Assembly: GCF_040358255.1 (NCBI RefSeq)
Contig: NZ_CP132938.1
Location: 2,542,001-2,606,000 of the forward strand
Source: Tunturibacter gelidoferens
GTDB lineage: Bacteria > Acidobacteriota > Terriglobia > Terriglobales > Acidobacteriaceae
Length of the DNA stretch: 64,000 nucleotides
Direction of reading: 5' to 3'
Shown: piece by piece, positions 33,601 through 42,410 of the stretch
How positions within the stretch are numbered: position 1 is the stretch's first letter
Layout of the letters: the number at the start of each line of letters is the position of its first letter
Program-made: the position numbers and the translations under genes
Notes under the pieces: model-generated
The model's input: only the letters and a program-made list of their open reading frames with translations
Database searches by the model: none
What the model was told of the DNA's origin: nothing

Positions 33601-34169
33601 GGCAGGCCGTTCGCTTCAGTTTGTAGCGTGCTGGCGGCATTGAAGAATTGGGAGTGTTGAAAGGTCGCAGGCGCCATACCGGGAACGAGATTAAGCAGTG
33701 TTTGAAAGTTGCGGTTGGTTCCGAGGGGTAGATCAGCGACCTGTTTGGACTCGATCTTGGTGCTGATGTCGGCACGGTCGGTCTGAAGGAGAGGGGGAGC
33801 GGTCGTCACAAGAACGGTCTCCGAGACGCTGCCGGTCACCATGGAGATGTCGATGCGTGTGGAGGAGTTCGTGAGGAGATCGATGTTCTGATGCGTGTCC
33901 TTCTTGAATCCCGGAGCCTCTGCGGTGATGTTGTAGGTTCCGGGCGGAAGATCGGGAATGGTGTAGTTGCCGCTCTCGTTGGTCACAGTCTGATGAACGG
34001 CGCCGGTCGCGGCTTCTATCACGGTGACTTTGACCCCGGGAACAGTTGCCCCAGTTGGGTCATTGATCGTGCCGAGCAGTGTTGCGTTGACTGCCTGCCC
34101 GAAGACACAGGGTGATAGAGCGAGGACGAGAAGGGGAATGATGAGTCTTAGTTTCTTTAGCGTGATCAC
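30648..34169 (-). CDS. Oar-like TonB-dependent outer-membrane receptor (second)
   Basis: Outer-membrane transporter of 1173 residues. The signal peptide (LIIPLLVLALSPCVFGQAVN) is followed by a CarboxypepD_reg domain (LLGTINDPTGATVPGVKVTV, about 30-110), a plug with LPRMGNLYQIEGIDDDERTG and VTNVILKSGSNAFHGSAFEF, and a long beta-barrel ending in LQASVHFLF, with terminal phenylalanine. The TonB box is not obvious. It has the same layout as the receptor at 22504-26037 but clearly different sequence, so the pair are paralogues with different ligands. The gene is the first of the minus-strand run that continues with the Tat enzymes after a terminator. No LacI-type palindrome is visible upstream. 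Confidence 0.9.
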   Translation of the reverse strand: MITLKKLRLIIPLLVLALSPCVFGQAVNATLLGTINDPTGATVPGVKVTVIEAATGAVHQTVTNESGNYTIPDLPPGTYNITAEAPGFKKDTHQNIDLLTNSSTRIDISMVTGSVSETVLVTTAPPLLQTDRADISTKIESKQVADLPLGTNRNFQTLLNLVPGMAPATFQHSQFFNAASTLQTEANGLPRMGNLYQIEGIDDDERTGLLQIIIPPAESIQTVDISTNNFEAELGRATGAVTNVILKSGSNAFHGSAFEFIQNSAVNARSYFGGPLGHLSYNYYGGSIGGPIIKDKLFFFADYLGTSDHERVSSTLTIPDSRYYTPNAQGNIDLSAALGAVDPASQTKIGQVFDPASGDGKTTPRTPFANNQIPISAVNPVSLKILQMVNAAALTNGTLNHSAPLINPANNYTTNLPFTKGTNSFDTKVDWTINERNHLSGRYSYQRVNTFQAPAFGSFLGGPAGGGFEGTGLQTSYSTGGNYDHIFSPTLFTEVRFGVAHLRNNSQPSDYGSNDADALGVPGVNIAGQPFTSGQVGLTINGGFSGTLIGYSASVPWIRGESNIDFVNNWTKVIRNHTIKFGGDLRRVRDDLLQDQTFSPRGAFTFSDVQTSSNVCPSGPASCVAAKTNISNDIASFLFDLPSQTGRDLNTFFPAYRQWWFFAFASDKWQATSKLTVDLGIRWEFYPPATPRHSGGFSNYDPTTNNIVIAGTGGNPDNLGLETRYRYFAPRTGFAYRATDDTVIRGGFGISYMPFPDNVYAYNYPIRANNSYQPAGASPFTPAVLGDGVTPATFQAGFPAPVKVTIPSSGIIPANTSFLKNQAYFYIPKTFKNAYAESWNVAVQQAFRGNLSLQLAYVANHGVDISGAQNINQPTTYGGGAKSDPENILFGRTAATNQYFLPFSSNYQSLQAQLTKRFSNSLAFTSAFTWGKAMGYISNNVSPANSPDDGGLLFYANPRKNYAPLDFDRTLNFEQSFTYELPFGRGHSTFNSGFANVALGGWKISGIISVLSGLPFSVLTNGANLNTPGTSQTANLTGTYHVTHQVGANAHWFDPTAFSVPSGCPTNTTCTPENVGAGNTGRNQFRGPGYIQDNFSLFKSFNIFREATMETRIEAFQLSNTPQFVFNPNFSNTNNCCTASSFGQITNTLGSGQGSVNGVGGGRTLQASVHFLF

Positions 34170-34356
34170 GTGAAAACCTCCGAAAGGTGTTACAACTTTT
34201 CAGGCCCGGAATAGTTATTGTTTGAAGAGCGAACGAACCCTACCAGCGGCGATGGGAGACAGTCAAGAAAATAAACAGGAACTTCCCTTGGCAACGCGTT
34301 TATACAGCGGAAAACGGCGAATGCGCGAGGCTTGTTTGGAGAGGTGGGAGATTGCC

Positions 34357-34824
34357 TTATTGCTTGGGCTGGCGAGGAATCCAGCGCTGCGGGGGAGGGC
34401 TGATCAGGAAAGCAATGAAGCAGAGGGCGAGGACGGAGTTCTCGAGAGAGGCACCGAAGAACAGCCAGAAAGGGGAGTTGGGGCCGGGATAGTTCGAAGA
34501 GAAGAGGAAGAGCAGCACCATGGTCAGACCGCCGAGGCTAGCCCAGCGGACCAGAACTCCTGCGAGCAAGCTCAGTGCAATCAACAGTTCGGAGATGGCG
34601 ACGACGGCGCCGAAGAAGACGGCGTGCGGAAGGATGATGTTTTTGAGCAGGGGGCGGATGAAGGCGTAGGAGCCCTCTTTGAGGAACCCTCCGATGTTCT
34701 GGGCCATTCCTCCCCAGATGAATTTGGTGCTGGTGAGTTTGTACTCGGCCAAGATGAGGAAGAGAAGGCCGATGGAGATGCGCAGGAAGGCGAGCGCTCT
34801 GGATTGTTGTTCGGCTGCGCTCAT
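34357..34824 (-). CDS. DoxX-like small membrane protein
   Basis: Integral membrane protein of 155 residues with four hydrophobic helices (FLRISIGLLFLILAEYKL, AVFFGAVVAISELLIALSLL, LGGLTMVLLFLFSS, LENSVLALCFIAFLIS). The N-terminal RISIGLLFLILAEYK and the glutamate in ISELLIALSLLAG are typical of DoxX/TQO-small-subunit-like proteins, whose role in most bacteria is unsettled (quinone- or redox-linked). Its ATG overlaps the pyrE stop by four bases, so it is translationally coupled to pyrE and probably not functionally related. Confidence 0.75.
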   Translation of the reverse strand: MSAAEQQSRALAFLRISIGLLFLILAEYKLTSTKFIWGGMAQNIGGFLKEGSYAFIRPLLKNIILPHAVFFGAVVAISELLIALSLLAGVLVRWASLGGLTMVLLFLFSSNYPGPNSPFWLFFGASLENSVLALCFIAFLISPPPQRWIPRQPKQ

Positions 34825-35495
34825 CTCGATTTTTGCTGAGCGATGTGAGCGGCGCGGACGTCGGAGGCGGTGAAGACCGAGTGGAAGGGGACGCCGGGGA
34901 TGGCGGCTTCGATGTTGGCGCGGCCGCCCTGTTCGCGGTCTACCAGGCAGAGGACTCCGGCGACGTGCATGCCGGCTTCACGGGTGGATTCGATGGCGGT
35001 GATGGTGGAACCGCCGGTGGTGCAGACGTCGTCGACGATGACGACGTAGGCGCCGGGTTTGAGAAAGCCTTCGATGCGGCGGCCGGTGCCGTGGGTCTTC
35101 TCGGCTTTGCGGACGAGGAAGCCGTGGATGAGGGTGGGTGCGGGGCCTTCGTCGCTGCGTTCGTCGGGATCGAGTTCGAGGGCGTCGGAGAGTTCGGCGA
35201 TCTCGTTGTAGTCGGCGAGCGCCCAGGCGCTTGCGCTGGCGGTGTTGGAGACCAGGGGGTCGGCACCCATGGTCAGGCCGCCTACGGCTTCGATCCTTTC
35301 GGGATTGGGGAGGATTTCGCGGATGAGGTCGTAGAGGACGAGGCCGGAGAGGCGGCCGCCTTCGGCGTGGAGGGTGGTGATGCGGCAGTCGATGTAGTAG
35401 TCCGACTTCTGTCCGCTTGCGAGGGTGAAGTCGCCTAGCTTGAAGGAGTGGGTCGCGATGAGGTTGAGGAGGGTGGTGCGGCTGTCGGTTGACAT
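34821..35495 (-). CDS. pyrE: Orotate phosphoribosyltransferase
   Basis: Pyrimidine biosynthesis enzyme joining orotate and PRPP to orotidine 5'-phosphate. The 224-residue protein has the N-terminal FKLGDFTLASGQKSDYYIDC, GGLTMGADPLVSNTASA, and the PRPP-binding loop YVVIVDDVCTTGGSTITAIE. A charged insertion near residues 105-130 (ELDPDERSDEGPAPT) is not found in E. coli PyrE. Start ATG at 35495. The stop overlaps the downstream DoxX-like start by 4 bp (34821-34824). Upstream lies composite intergenic element A. Confidence 0.93.
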   Translation of the reverse strand: MSTDSRTTLLNLIATHSFKLGDFTLASGQKSDYYIDCRITTLHAEGGRLSGLVLYDLIREILPNPERIEAVGGLTMGADPLVSNTASASAWALADYNEIAELSDALELDPDERSDEGPAPTLIHGFLVRKAEKTHGTGRRIEGFLKPGAYVVIVDDVCTTGGSTITAIESTREAGMHVAGVLCLVDREQGGRANIEAAIPGVPFHSVFTASDVRAAHIAQQKSR

Positions 35496-35675
35496 GGTCA
35501 GGTCGATTGTAGAGCAGGTTGTGATGGGCGGTTCGGGGAGGGTACCCGCTGGGGGGACCCAGAGATAAGCCTCTTGCTTGCAGTGATATACGTTTTTTTG
35601 GATCGCTAAATTATTCCATCGAAATGGGTTATAGCTAAATTCTTCTCCTGATTGGGGTTAGCGGCGGATAACGGG

Positions 35676-35703
35676 AAAAGCCCCGGTTTTGTCCGGGGCT
35701 TTT
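35676..35703 (-). terminator. Hairpin of element A
   Basis: AAAAGCCCCGG / CCGGGGCTTTT, 11-bp stem and 6-nt loop. On either strand the stem ends in T's, so it can terminate in both directions. On the minus strand it begins about 15-30 nt after the promoter-like module. Confidence 0.8.
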
Positions 35704-35717
35704 GCTGATGTGTATCC

Positions 35718-35749
35718 AGTGTAGCGGATTTGGTGAAACCAATACGCCA
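35718..35749 (-). promoter_or_regulatory. Promoter-like module of element A
   Basis: Minus strand: TGGCGTATT, 17 nt, TACACT. The same arrangement with the same 17-nt spacing occurs at 47551-47582 (TATAAT) and 58960-58991 (TATACT). Confidence 0.55.
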
Positions 35750-35848
35750 CATGGAAGTTGTTTGTTTGCATATGGTTGAGCAGACTAGGGGCTTGACAGG
35801 CTGAATTGGCGTTGTTTTATGGAATCGATCACTGGAGGGCGTTGAAGC

Positions 35849-36514
35849 CTAGGTGGTCTTTACCAACTCGCGGCGGAGGGCTTCGTTAAGCCAGGTTTCG
35901 TACTGCTGGGAAGTCCAGTTTCGGTCTCGGACGAGCATGCGATAGAGGTCGCGGCTGGTGAGGCACCAGAGGATGTCGCGCGCGGTGTCGCGGGTGAGAC
36001 CGGGGCGGAATAGTTTTGCCTTGTGGAGGGCGTCGATGACGAGGAGCTGGCGATCGTAGCGCTGGCAGTCGCGCTCCTCTTCGACGGACGCGAGTTCGGG
36101 AGCTAGCATGCCGGCTCCGCGGAGAAGATCTTCGACGGGAACTTCGGACTCGTAGACGCGGCGGGCGATGCGCGAGACGAAGGTGAGGCGCTCGAGGGGG
36201 GCGGTGACTTGCTGAACCTCGTTGACGAGAGCGTGGTAGTCGTCGCCAAAGCGGGCCTGATCGAGCAGCTCTGCAACGATGCCTTTTTTGGAGCCGAAGA
36301 TGGCGTAGACGGTGGGGACGGCTACTCCGGCGGCCGCTGCTACGGCGGGGATGGTCATGCCGGCGTAACCGTTGCGAGTAAGGAGCAGGCGCGCGGCTGC
36401 GGCGATGCGGCTGCGAGTTTCGTCGGCCTGACGCTGGCGGGCGGGGGACTCGTAGGTTCGCTTCTGCCTGGGCTTCTTTTTTGCGGTTGAGCCGGGGGTG
36501 GACTTTTTCTTCAC
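35849..36514 (-). CDS. TetR family transcriptional regulator
   Basis: Probable repressor, 221 residues from GTG 36514 (VKKKSTPGSTAKKKPRQKR). The lysine-rich start precedes the TetR helix-turn-helix at about residues 30-80 (ADETRSRIAAAARLLLTRNG, TIPAVAAAAGVAVPTVYAIF). The C-terminal ligand domain is all-helical and unrecognised. The chosen GTG lies only 6 nt after a TATACT -10 element (36520-36525, minus strand), so the mRNA may be leaderless; the ORF continues upstream to 36679 but through the operator and promoter. A near-perfect 26-bp palindrome (36534-36559) lies between this gene and the divergent SnoaL-like gene, the usual autoregulatory arrangement. Confidence 0.85.
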   Translation of the reverse strand: MKKKSTPGSTAKKKPRQKRTYESPARQRQADETRSRIAAAARLLLTRNGYAGMTIPAVAAAAGVAVPTVYAIFGSKKGIVAELLDQARFGDDYHALVNEVQQVTAPLERLTFVSRIARRVYESEVPVEDLLRGAGMLAPELASVEEERDCQRYDRQLLVIDALHKAKLFRPGLTRDTARDILWCLTSRDLYRMLVRDRNWTSQQYETWLNEALRRELVKTT

Positions 36515-36533
36515 ATTCGCAGTATAGTCAATT

Positions 36534-36559
36534 ATTCGATATAAATATATATATCGAAT
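36534..36559. promoter_or_regulatory. TetR operator palindrome in divergent promoter region
   Basis: Arms ATTCGATATA / TATATCGAAT around a short centre; 12 of 13 positions match across the dyad. Located 20 bp before the TetR start and 14 bp before the plus-strand gene. Confidence 0.7.
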
Positions 36560-36572
36560 ATGAGGTGCTGTT

Positions 36573-37142
36573 GTGAAAATCGATGCGTTTCGCTTGAAGT
36601 CTCTTCCGATTGCGTTTTCGGTGGCAATCGGCGCGTTGGCTCTCAACTCCGCGGCGCAGCAGCCTGCGGCCCATTCCATGCAAGGAGGAGGACAGATGTC
36701 GAACGTTGATGCCCATGCTGCTACGATCCATCGTCTTTATGAGGAGTGCCTGAATCAAGGGCGGACGGATTTGTTGCCTGAGCTGGTGACGGCGAATGTG
36801 GTGAATCATACGGGGTCGAACGAACAGAGGGGACTGGCTGCGTTCGAGCAAGGCATGCAGCAGGTTCGAGCGATGTATCCGGATCGTCACTTCACGGTGG
36901 ACGATGTGTTAGCCAATGGGGACAAGGGCGCGGCGCGATGGACGATGGTTGCGACGAATACGGTGCCCATTCTTGGTGTGGCTCCGACGGGGCGACAGCT
37001 GACCAATCATGGCGTGGTGTTCTACCGGTTTGAGGGAGTGAAGATTGCCGAGGTTTGGATTCAGGTGGACCAGCTTGGTGTGCTGCGTCAGATTGGCGTG
37101 CAGATTCCTGGTCTTCCGGCGAAGGCTGGAGCGGAGCGCTAG
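36573..37142 (+). CDS. Exported SnoaL-like (NTF2-fold) protein
   Basis: Protein of 189 residues with a likely signal peptide (LKSLPIAFSVAIGALALNSA, cleavage near AQQ). The mature part is an NTF2/SnoaL-like domain of the ester-cyclase subgroup: IHRLYEECLNQGRTDLLPEL, VNHTGSNEQRGLAAFEQGM, YPDRHFTVDDVLANGDKGA, RWTMVATNTVPILGVAPTG and VFYRFEGVKIAEVWIQVD. GTG at 36573 is used with GAGGTG upstream. It is divergent from the TetR gene over a shared operator, so it is probably the regulator's target; substrate unknown. An SDR-like gene follows 55 bp later and may be cotranscribed. Confidence 0.8.
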   Translation: MKIDAFRLKSLPIAFSVAIGALALNSAAQQPAAHSMQGGGQMSNVDAHAATIHRLYEECLNQGRTDLLPELVTANVVNHTGSNEQRGLAAFEQGMQQVRAMYPDRHFTVDDVLANGDKGAARWTMVATNTVPILGVAPTGRQLTNHGVVFYRFEGVKIAEVWIQVDQLGVLRQIGVQIPGLPAKAGAER

Positions 37143-37197
37143 ATGCGAAGGCGCTAAACAAGAGGGTGCTGGACAGAGTGAGTGAGAGGAGAATGCA

Positions 37198-37812
37198 ATG
37201 CGATTAATGATTCTTGGTGCGACGGGCGGGATCGGACGGCTGCTTGTTTCCGGTGCGCTCGAAGCAGGGCATGAGGTGACGGCGTTTGTGCGTTCTCCAG
37301 AGAAGGTAAGCCAGAAGAGCCCGCGGTTGCGTGTGATTGGCGGCGATCTTTTTGATGTGCAGCAGATGGCTGTTGCTGTCCGCGAGAGTGAGGTGGTTAT
37401 CTCCGGATTTGGTCCGTCTACCCTGCGCAAGACGACGCTGCGGCGTGATTTTGGGCATGCAGTGGTGCAAGCGATGCGGGTGGCCGGAGTGAGGCGTTTG
37501 ATCCACGTCACGTCGGCGTTTTTGTTTTCGGACGCAGGAGCGATGGTTGCGTTATTTGGCGGCACGCTGTTTCACAATGTGGTGAAAGACCATGTGAGGT
37601 CGGAGGCTGAGATGATGCAGCCTGATCTGGAGTGGACGATGGTGCGGCCTCCGCGGCTGGTGAACCAGACTGCAAAGGGTCGGATACGAGAGGTGGCAGG
37701 GCACCTGCCGAAGGGCGGCACCGTGATCTCGAGAGCCGATGTGGCGAGCTTCATGCTGAAGGAGGCGGCTGCGCCGCGCTACGTGAGGCAGATTGTCGGG
37801 ATCAGTGATTGA
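37198..37812 (+). CDS. NAD(P)H-binding atypical SDR protein
   Basis: Oxidoreductase-like protein of 204 residues with an NmrA/atypical short-chain dehydrogenase Rossmann fold: MRLMILGATGGIGRLLVSGA with the GATGGIGR glycine motif, VTAFVRSPEKV after the second strand, LRVIGGDLFDV, EVVISGFGPS, LIHVTSAFLFSD and WTMVRPPRLVNQ. The catalytic YxxxK of classical SDRs is not seen. ATG at 37198 with AGGAGAATGCA upstream. It follows the SnoaL-like gene and may share the TetR-controlled transcript. Function unknown; such proteins act as reductases or redox sensors. Confidence 0.85.
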   Translation: MRLMILGATGGIGRLLVSGALEAGHEVTAFVRSPEKVSQKSPRLRVIGGDLFDVQQMAVAVRESEVVISGFGPSTLRKTTLRRDFGHAVVQAMRVAGVRRLIHVTSAFLFSDAGAMVALFGGTLFHNVVKDHVRSEAEMMQPDLEWTMVRPPRLVNQTAKGRIREVAGHLPKGGTVISRADVASFMLKEAAAPRYVRQIVGISD

Positions 37813-37890
37813 GTGAAACGACGGGCCAGGTGTTCGAGCTAGAGCAAATTTCGAGTTGATGTAGAGGATGCCGAACGGAGGGCAAAAGCA

Positions 37891-37930
37891 AATTCCTCCC
37901 CCTTCGACTTCGCTCAGGGTGCGGAATGAC
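37891..37930. repeat. Dispersed intergenic repeat (TTCGCTCAGG type)
   Basis: CCCCCTTCGACTTCGCTCAG followed by GGTGCGGAATGAC. Member of the family also seen at 22325-22351 and 62283-62309, lying between converging genes. Confidence 0.5.
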
Positions 37931-37983
37931 AACAAAAATGAGCGGTAGAACACCTCTATAGCTATAGCAACAAGAAATTTGCT

Positions 37984-39027
37984 TTAGCGCGTCATGCGGT
38001 CGAGGTGGCGGTAGCCGCCGGTGGCGATGAAGGCGGTGAGGAAGATGGTGAAGTTGTAGCTGGCGTGGATGAGGGTGGAAGCCAGGACGGAACGGAGGCG
38101 GATGCGGATGGCGCTGAGGATGAGCGAGACGCAGAAGAGAAGCAGCAGGACGGGCCAGGTGAAGGCGGTCTGCTGGCCGTGGAGCGCGGCGAAGAGGATG
38201 CTGGTGAAGACGGCGGAGAAGACCAGGGCGGGCGTGGAGATCTTGTTGTTGGAGTACCAGAACTCGCGGGCGGCGGGGGTGCGGGGGAGCGAGAGCCAGT
38301 CGTAGGCGATGGCGACGGCGGGAAGGAGGAAGCCGCGGAAGAGGATCTCTTCGAAGAGGGGGGCGAGGAGGATGCCGAAGAAGGTGACCAGCCAGACGTC
38401 CGATGGCGTGCGGAAGAAGTCGTCCATGGGGATGTCTTTGGGGATGGCGATGACGGATGAGATGGCCTGCACGGCGAAGGAGAGGGTGAGGCCGATGGGG
38501 ATGAGGCGGAAGGCGTTGCGGCGGGCGGCGTCGGGGTTCGCGTCGATGCCGTTGGCGAAGGGACGCTTCCAGAGGAGGGGGAAGACGAACCAGGAGATGG
38601 CGAGGGTCGCGAGGTAGGTGAACGCCTCTGAGGCTATGAGCAGCTTGGGCGGAAAGGAGGCGGCTGATAGTTTGCCGCCGATCGCGGGACCGTGAGTGAA
38701 GCCGAGGAGAAGTAGCTGGGTGAGGAAGAGGAAGAGGCCGGCGATGGAGAGGAAGAGGAGGGCGTGGCCGAGGTTGGGGATGCGGTGAGGAGCGTCCTCG
38801 GGCGCGTCATTGGGGGTGTTGTCCATGGGAGGCTGAAGGATGGCCTCGCCTTCGGGGAGTATGGGGTGCACGACGGGAGCGTCTGATTGGCTTCGGGTCT
38901 GGGGTGGGGCGGGAACCGGGTTTGGAGAAAGAAAAGCGGCCGTGTGTTGGGCGATGTCCGAGCTAGCGGATCGGGACACGGGGGACCCGGAGGCTTGGGT
39001 TGCGGGGTTCGGGGTTAGTTCGCTCAT
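37984..39027 (-). CDS. CPBP family intramembrane metalloprotease
   Basis: Membrane protein of 347 residues, CPBP (CAAX protease and bacteriocin processing; Abi) family. After a proline/alanine-rich soluble N-terminus (about 1-85) come several membrane helices. Catalytic motifs are complete: [11 protein letters not shown] (EExxxR, near residue 240), [16 protein letters not shown] (FxxxH) and [14 protein letters not shown] (HxxxN). Role in bacteria ranges from prenyl-protein processing to bacteriocin immunity; not determinable here. ATG overlaps the uvrA stop by 4 bp (39024-39027), so it is translationally coupled to uvrA. Confidence 0.88.
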   Translation of the reverse strand: MSELTPNPATQASGSPVSRSASSDIAQHTAAFLSPNPVPAPPQTRSQSDAPVVHPILPEGEAILQPPMDNTPNDAPEDAPHRIPNLGHALLFLSIAGLFLFLTQLLLLGFTHGPAIGGKLSAASFPPKLLIASEAFTYLATLAISWFVFPLLWKRPFANGIDANPDAARRNAFRLIPIGLTLSFAVQAISSVIAIPKDIPMDDFFRTPSDVWLVTFFGILLAPLFEEILFRGFLLPAVAIAYDWLSLPRTPAAREFWYSNNKISTPALVFSAVFTSILFAALHGQQTAFTWPVLLLLFCVSLILSAIRIRLRSVLASTLIHASYNFTIFLTAFIATGGYRHLDRMTR

Positions 39028-42000
39028 GCTTTTTTCGTGCTTGGGGCCGGCTTTGAGGCGGGTGGTTTGTTCTTCGATCCTGAATCTTTTCGAGTCCCTG
39101 CATTGCTTATTGTGGACTTCTTTGCGGCTTTTGGCTTGATGCTTTTGGGGGATCTTTCGGCGGGTTTGGTGGTGCTGGCTTTGGCGAGACCGGTTTTCTT
39201 CTCTGGTGCGATGAATTTGGCTTTTGGCTGTTTGATCGCGTCGGGGGCGGCGGCGATGGTTCGGGGCTGGGGGCCGGCGTGGCTGGTGCCGTTGCGGCTG
39301 GCGAAGTTGGATTTGTGGGAGGTGTAGTAGCGGGCGAGGAAGCCTCCGGTGTGGGAGGCGGCGACGGTGGCGATCTGCTCGGGCGTGCCGTGGGCGATGA
39401 CGCGGCCGCCGCCTTCGCCGCCCTCGGGACCCATGTCGAGGATGTAGTCGGCGTTGCGGATGATGTCGAGATTGTGCTCGATGATGACGACGGTGTTGCC
39501 TAGGTCGGTTAACCGGTGGAGGACCTCAAGCAGTTTTCTGACATCGTCGAAGTGGAGGCCGGTGGTGGGCTCGTCGAGGAGGTAGAGGGTGCGGCCAGTC
39601 TGGCGCTTGCTGAGCTCGCGGGCGAGCTTCATGCGCTGGGCTTCGCCGCCGGAGAGGGTGGTGGCGGACTGGCCGAGATGGATGTAGCCGAGGCCTACGT
39701 CGACGAGGGTTTGCAGCTTGATGTTGACGGTGGGGATGTCTTTTAAGATTGGGACGGCGTCGGCGATGGGGAGGTCGAGGAGGTCGGCGATGGAGTAGCC
39801 GTTGAACTTGACGGACAGGGTCTCCTGATTGTAACGACGTCCGTTACATACTTCGCAGAGGACATAGACGTCGGGGAGGAAGTTCATCTCGATGCGGCGC
39901 TGGCCTTCACCCTGGCAGGCTTCGCAGCGTCCGCCCTGGACGTTGAAGGAGAAGCGACCAGGTTTGTAGCCGCGCTCGCGCGATTCGGGGAGCATGGCGA
40001 AGAGGTCGCGGATGGCGGTGAAGACGCCGGTGTAGGTGGCGGGATTTGAACGAGGAGTCCGCCCAATCGGGGACTGGTCGATCTGGATTACTTTGTCTAG
40101 CTGATCGATGCCGATGACCTTGCCGTGCTGGCCGGGCTCTTCGCGGGAGCCGTAGAGTTCTTTGGCGAGGGAGCGGTAGAGGATGTCGTTGACGAGGGTG
40201 GATTTGCCGCTGCCGCTTACGCCGGTGATGACCGTCATGACGCCGAGGGGGAAGTGGGCGGTGACGTTTTGCAGGTTGTGGGAGTGGGCGTCTTCGACGG
40301 TGACCCAGTTGTTGGTGAGTTCGCGGGGTTGGGTCCGGGCAAGGATCTCGATCTTGCCGGCGAGGTACTGGCCGGTGATGGACGCCGGGTTGTCCATGAT
40401 TTGCTGAGGGGTGCCGTCGGCGATGAGGTAGCCTCCGTTTTTGCCGGCGCCGGGGCCGAGGTCGAGGACGTAGTCAGCCTTGCGGATGGTGTCTTCGTCG
40501 TGCTCGACGACGAGGACCGTGTTGCCTAGGTCGCGGAGGTTTTCGAGGGCGTTGATCAGGCGCTGGTTGTCGCGCTGGTGGAGGCCGATGGAGGGCTCGT
40601 CGAGGACGTAAAGGACGCCGCGGAGGCGGGAGCCGATCTGTGTGGCGAGGCGGATGCGCTGGCCTTCGCCGCCGGAGAGGGTGGCGGCGCTGCGGTCGAG
40701 GGCGAGGTAGCCGAGGCCGACGGCGTTGAGGAACTCGAGGCGCTCGATGATCTCGCGCTGGAGGCGGTCGGCGATGATGCGGTCGCGGCCTACGAAGTTT
40801 ATGTTGCGGGCGGAGGTAAGAGCGCGCTCGAGAGGTAGGGCGGTGAAGTCGGCGATCGATGCGCCGTTTACCGTCACGGCAAGGGATTCGGGGCGGAGGC
40901 GGCGGCCTTTGCAGACGGGGCAGATGGTCGCGGACATGTACTGCATCATGTACTCGCGATAGCCCTCGGATTTGGTGTCTTCGAGGTTGGAGCGGAGGTA
41001 TTCGAAGATGCCATGGAAGCCCGTGCGGCCGGCTTCGGCGCGCGGGGGGCCGTAGAGGAAGAGGTTTTGCTGCTCGGTGGTGAGGTCTTCGAAGGGGAGC
41101 TTAATGTTGATTTTTGTTTTTTCGGCGAAGAGCTTGATGAGGCGGAGGAGGTAGGCGGAGCCGCTGCCGGGGCCCATGGCGCCGTCGAGGAGCGGCTTGG
41201 ACCAGTCGGTGATGGTCTTGGCGGGGTCGAAGTCGTAGATGCTGCCGAGGCCGTGGCAGTTGGGGCAGGCGCCGTAGTTGGAGTTGAAGGAGAAGCTGCG
41301 GGGCTCGAGGCGAGGGACGTTGATGCCGCAGTCGGGGCAGGCCATTGAGGAGGAGTAGAGGGTTTCGTCCTGCTCGCGGGTGTTGGGGTTCTGGATGCCG
41401 ATGAGGACGAGGCCGTTGGCCATCTGGAGGGCTTTGGTGACGGAGGTTTCGAGGCGGCGGGTGTCGTATTTGGGGGTTGCTGATTCTTTCGAAGCGGCGG
41501 CGAGGGCGGCGTTGGTGTTGTCGGGTGGGAGGGGCTTGAGGATGATGCGGTCGACGACGGCTTCGATGGTGTGGTTCTTGCGTTTTTCGAGACGCATACC
41601 CTCGGTGAGCTCGGTCATCTCGCCGTCGATGCGGGCGCGGAAGCCTTGCTGGTCGAGGGCTTCGAGCTCTTCGCGGAACTCGCCTTTCCGGCCGCGGACG
41701 ATGGGGGCGTAGACGGTGATGCGTTCGCCGGGGGAGAGGGCGGCGATGCGTTCGACGATCTGCTCGGCGGACTGGCGGGTGATGGGGCGGTGGCAGTTGG
41801 GGCAGTGGGGCTGGCCTACGCTCGCGTAAAGAAGCCTCAGATAGTCATAGATCTCGGTGATGGTGCCGACGGTGGAGCGGGGGCTGCGGCTGGTGGTTTT
41901 CTGCTCGATGGAGATGGCGGGGGAGAGGCCGTCGATGGCGTCGACGTCGGGGCGCTCCATCTGGTCTAAGAATTGTCTGGCGTACGCCGATAAGGTTTCC

Positions 42001-42167
42001 ACGTAGCGGCGTTGGCCTTCGGCGTAGATGGTGTCGAAGGCGAGGGAGGACTTTCCGGAGCCGGAGAGGCCGGTGACCACGGTGAGGGTGTTGCGCGGAA
42101 TGCTGACGTCGACGTTGCGCAGATTGTGCTGGCGAGCGCCGCGGACGGTGATGTGAGTAATGCCCAT
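39024..42167 (-). CDS. uvrA: Excinuclease ABC subunit A
   Basis: DNA damage-recognition ATPase of nucleotide excision repair. ATG at 42167 ([20 protein letters not shown]) is chosen by family start; the frame is open 43 codons further. It has two ABC modules: Walker [10 protein letters not shown] (33-41) and GVSGSGKST, signatures [17 protein letters not shown] and [18 protein letters not shown], and zinc-finger cysteines in [15 protein letters not shown]...CPNCHGLG and [11 protein letters not shown]...CEVCNGRRY. Length 1047, against 940 for E. coli: the extra residues are a C-terminal tail of about 100, rich in Lys, Ala, Ser and Pro ([14 protein letters not shown]), predicted disordered. A CPBP protease gene overlaps its stop. 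Confidence 0.96.
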   Translation of the reverse strand: MGITHITVRGARQHNLRNVDVSIPRNTLTVVTGLSGSGKSSLAFDTIYAEGQRRYVETLSAYARQFLDQMERPDVDAIDGLSPAISIEQKTTSRSPRSTVGTITEIYDYLRLLYASVGQPHCPNCHRPITRQSAEQIVERIAALSPGERITVYAPIVRGRKGEFREELEALDQQGFRARIDGEMTELTEGMRLEKRKNHTIEAVVDRIILKPLPPDNTNAALAAASKESATPKYDTRRLETSVTKALQMANGLVLIGIQNPNTREQDETLYSSSMACPDCGINVPRLEPRSFSFNSNYGACPNCHGLGSIYDFDPAKTITDWSKPLLDGAMGPGSGSAYLLRLIKLFAEKTKINIKLPFEDLTTEQQNLFLYGPPRAEAGRTGFHGIFEYLRSNLEDTKSEGYREYMMQYMSATICPVCKGRRLRPESLAVTVNGASIADFTALPLERALTSARNINFVGRDRIIADRLQREIIERLEFLNAVGLGYLALDRSAATLSGGEGQRIRLATQIGSRLRGVLYVLDEPSIGLHQRDNQRLINALENLRDLGNTVLVVEHDEDTIRKADYVLDLGPGAGKNGGYLIADGTPQQIMDNPASITGQYLAGKIEILARTQPRELTNNWVTVEDAHSHNLQNVTAHFPLGVMTVITGVSGSGKSTLVNDILYRSLAKELYGSREEPGQHGKVIGIDQLDKVIQIDQSPIGRTPRSNPATYTGVFTAIRDLFAMLPESRERGYKPGRFSFNVQGGRCEACQGEGQRRIEMNFLPDVYVLCEVCNGRRYNQETLSVKFNGYSIADLLDLPIADAVPILKDIPTVNIKLQTLVDVGLGYIHLGQSATTLSGGEAQRMKLARELSKRQTGRTLYLLDEPTTGLHFDDVRKLLEVLHRLTDLGNTVVIIEHNLDIIRNADYILDMGPEGGEGGGRVIAHGTPEQIATVAASHTGGFLARYYTSHKSNFASRNGTSHAGPQPRTIAAAPDAIKQPKAKFIAPEKKTGLAKASTTKPAERSPKSIKPKAAKKSTISNAGTRKDSGSKNKPPASKPAPSTKKA

Positions 42168-42410
42168 GAGATGTCTGTGGCGGTGTTCGGCCAAGTCTCT
42201 AGAATACGGCATTTTTAGGGGGAGGGATTTGCTGGAGGGATCGTTGGTTTGGATCGAGGCAACCCCAGAATGGGAAAGATGTATCCGAAGGAGCAATAAC
42301 AGCTACTTTCGGGCCATTGTAATCACACAGAAGTTTGTAACAATAACCACGATGTAAAAGTCTTGTTGCCGGCGGAATGGGCTGGCGGCCTGGGAATCCG
42401 AGGAGTGGGT

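Larger units (their letters stand above)
35537..35800 (-). repeat. Composite intergenic element, copy A
   Basis: Between pyrE and the TetR gene. Parts in plus-strand order: GGGTACCCGCTGGGGGGACCC end (35543-35563); a shared stretch ending near 35590 (ATAAGCCTC); two 29-nt tandem repeat units (35605-35633 and from 35634) with core GCTAAATT...GGGTTA; a hairpin (35676-35703); a leader; a promoter-like module (35718-35749, minus strand); and CTTGACAG (35792-35799). Copy B at 47341-47676 has the same parts in the same order. Not a protein gene. Confidence 0.7.

Noticed and set aside
34222-34839. Plus-strand frame of 205 codons over the DoxX-like gene
   Set aside because: Glutamate/glycine-rich shadow of the DoxX-like gene; no domain character.
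35605-35663. Tandem 29-nt units as a CRISPR remnant
   Set aside because: Units are directly adjacent with no spacers, and they sit in a larger repeated element; no cas genes in the window.
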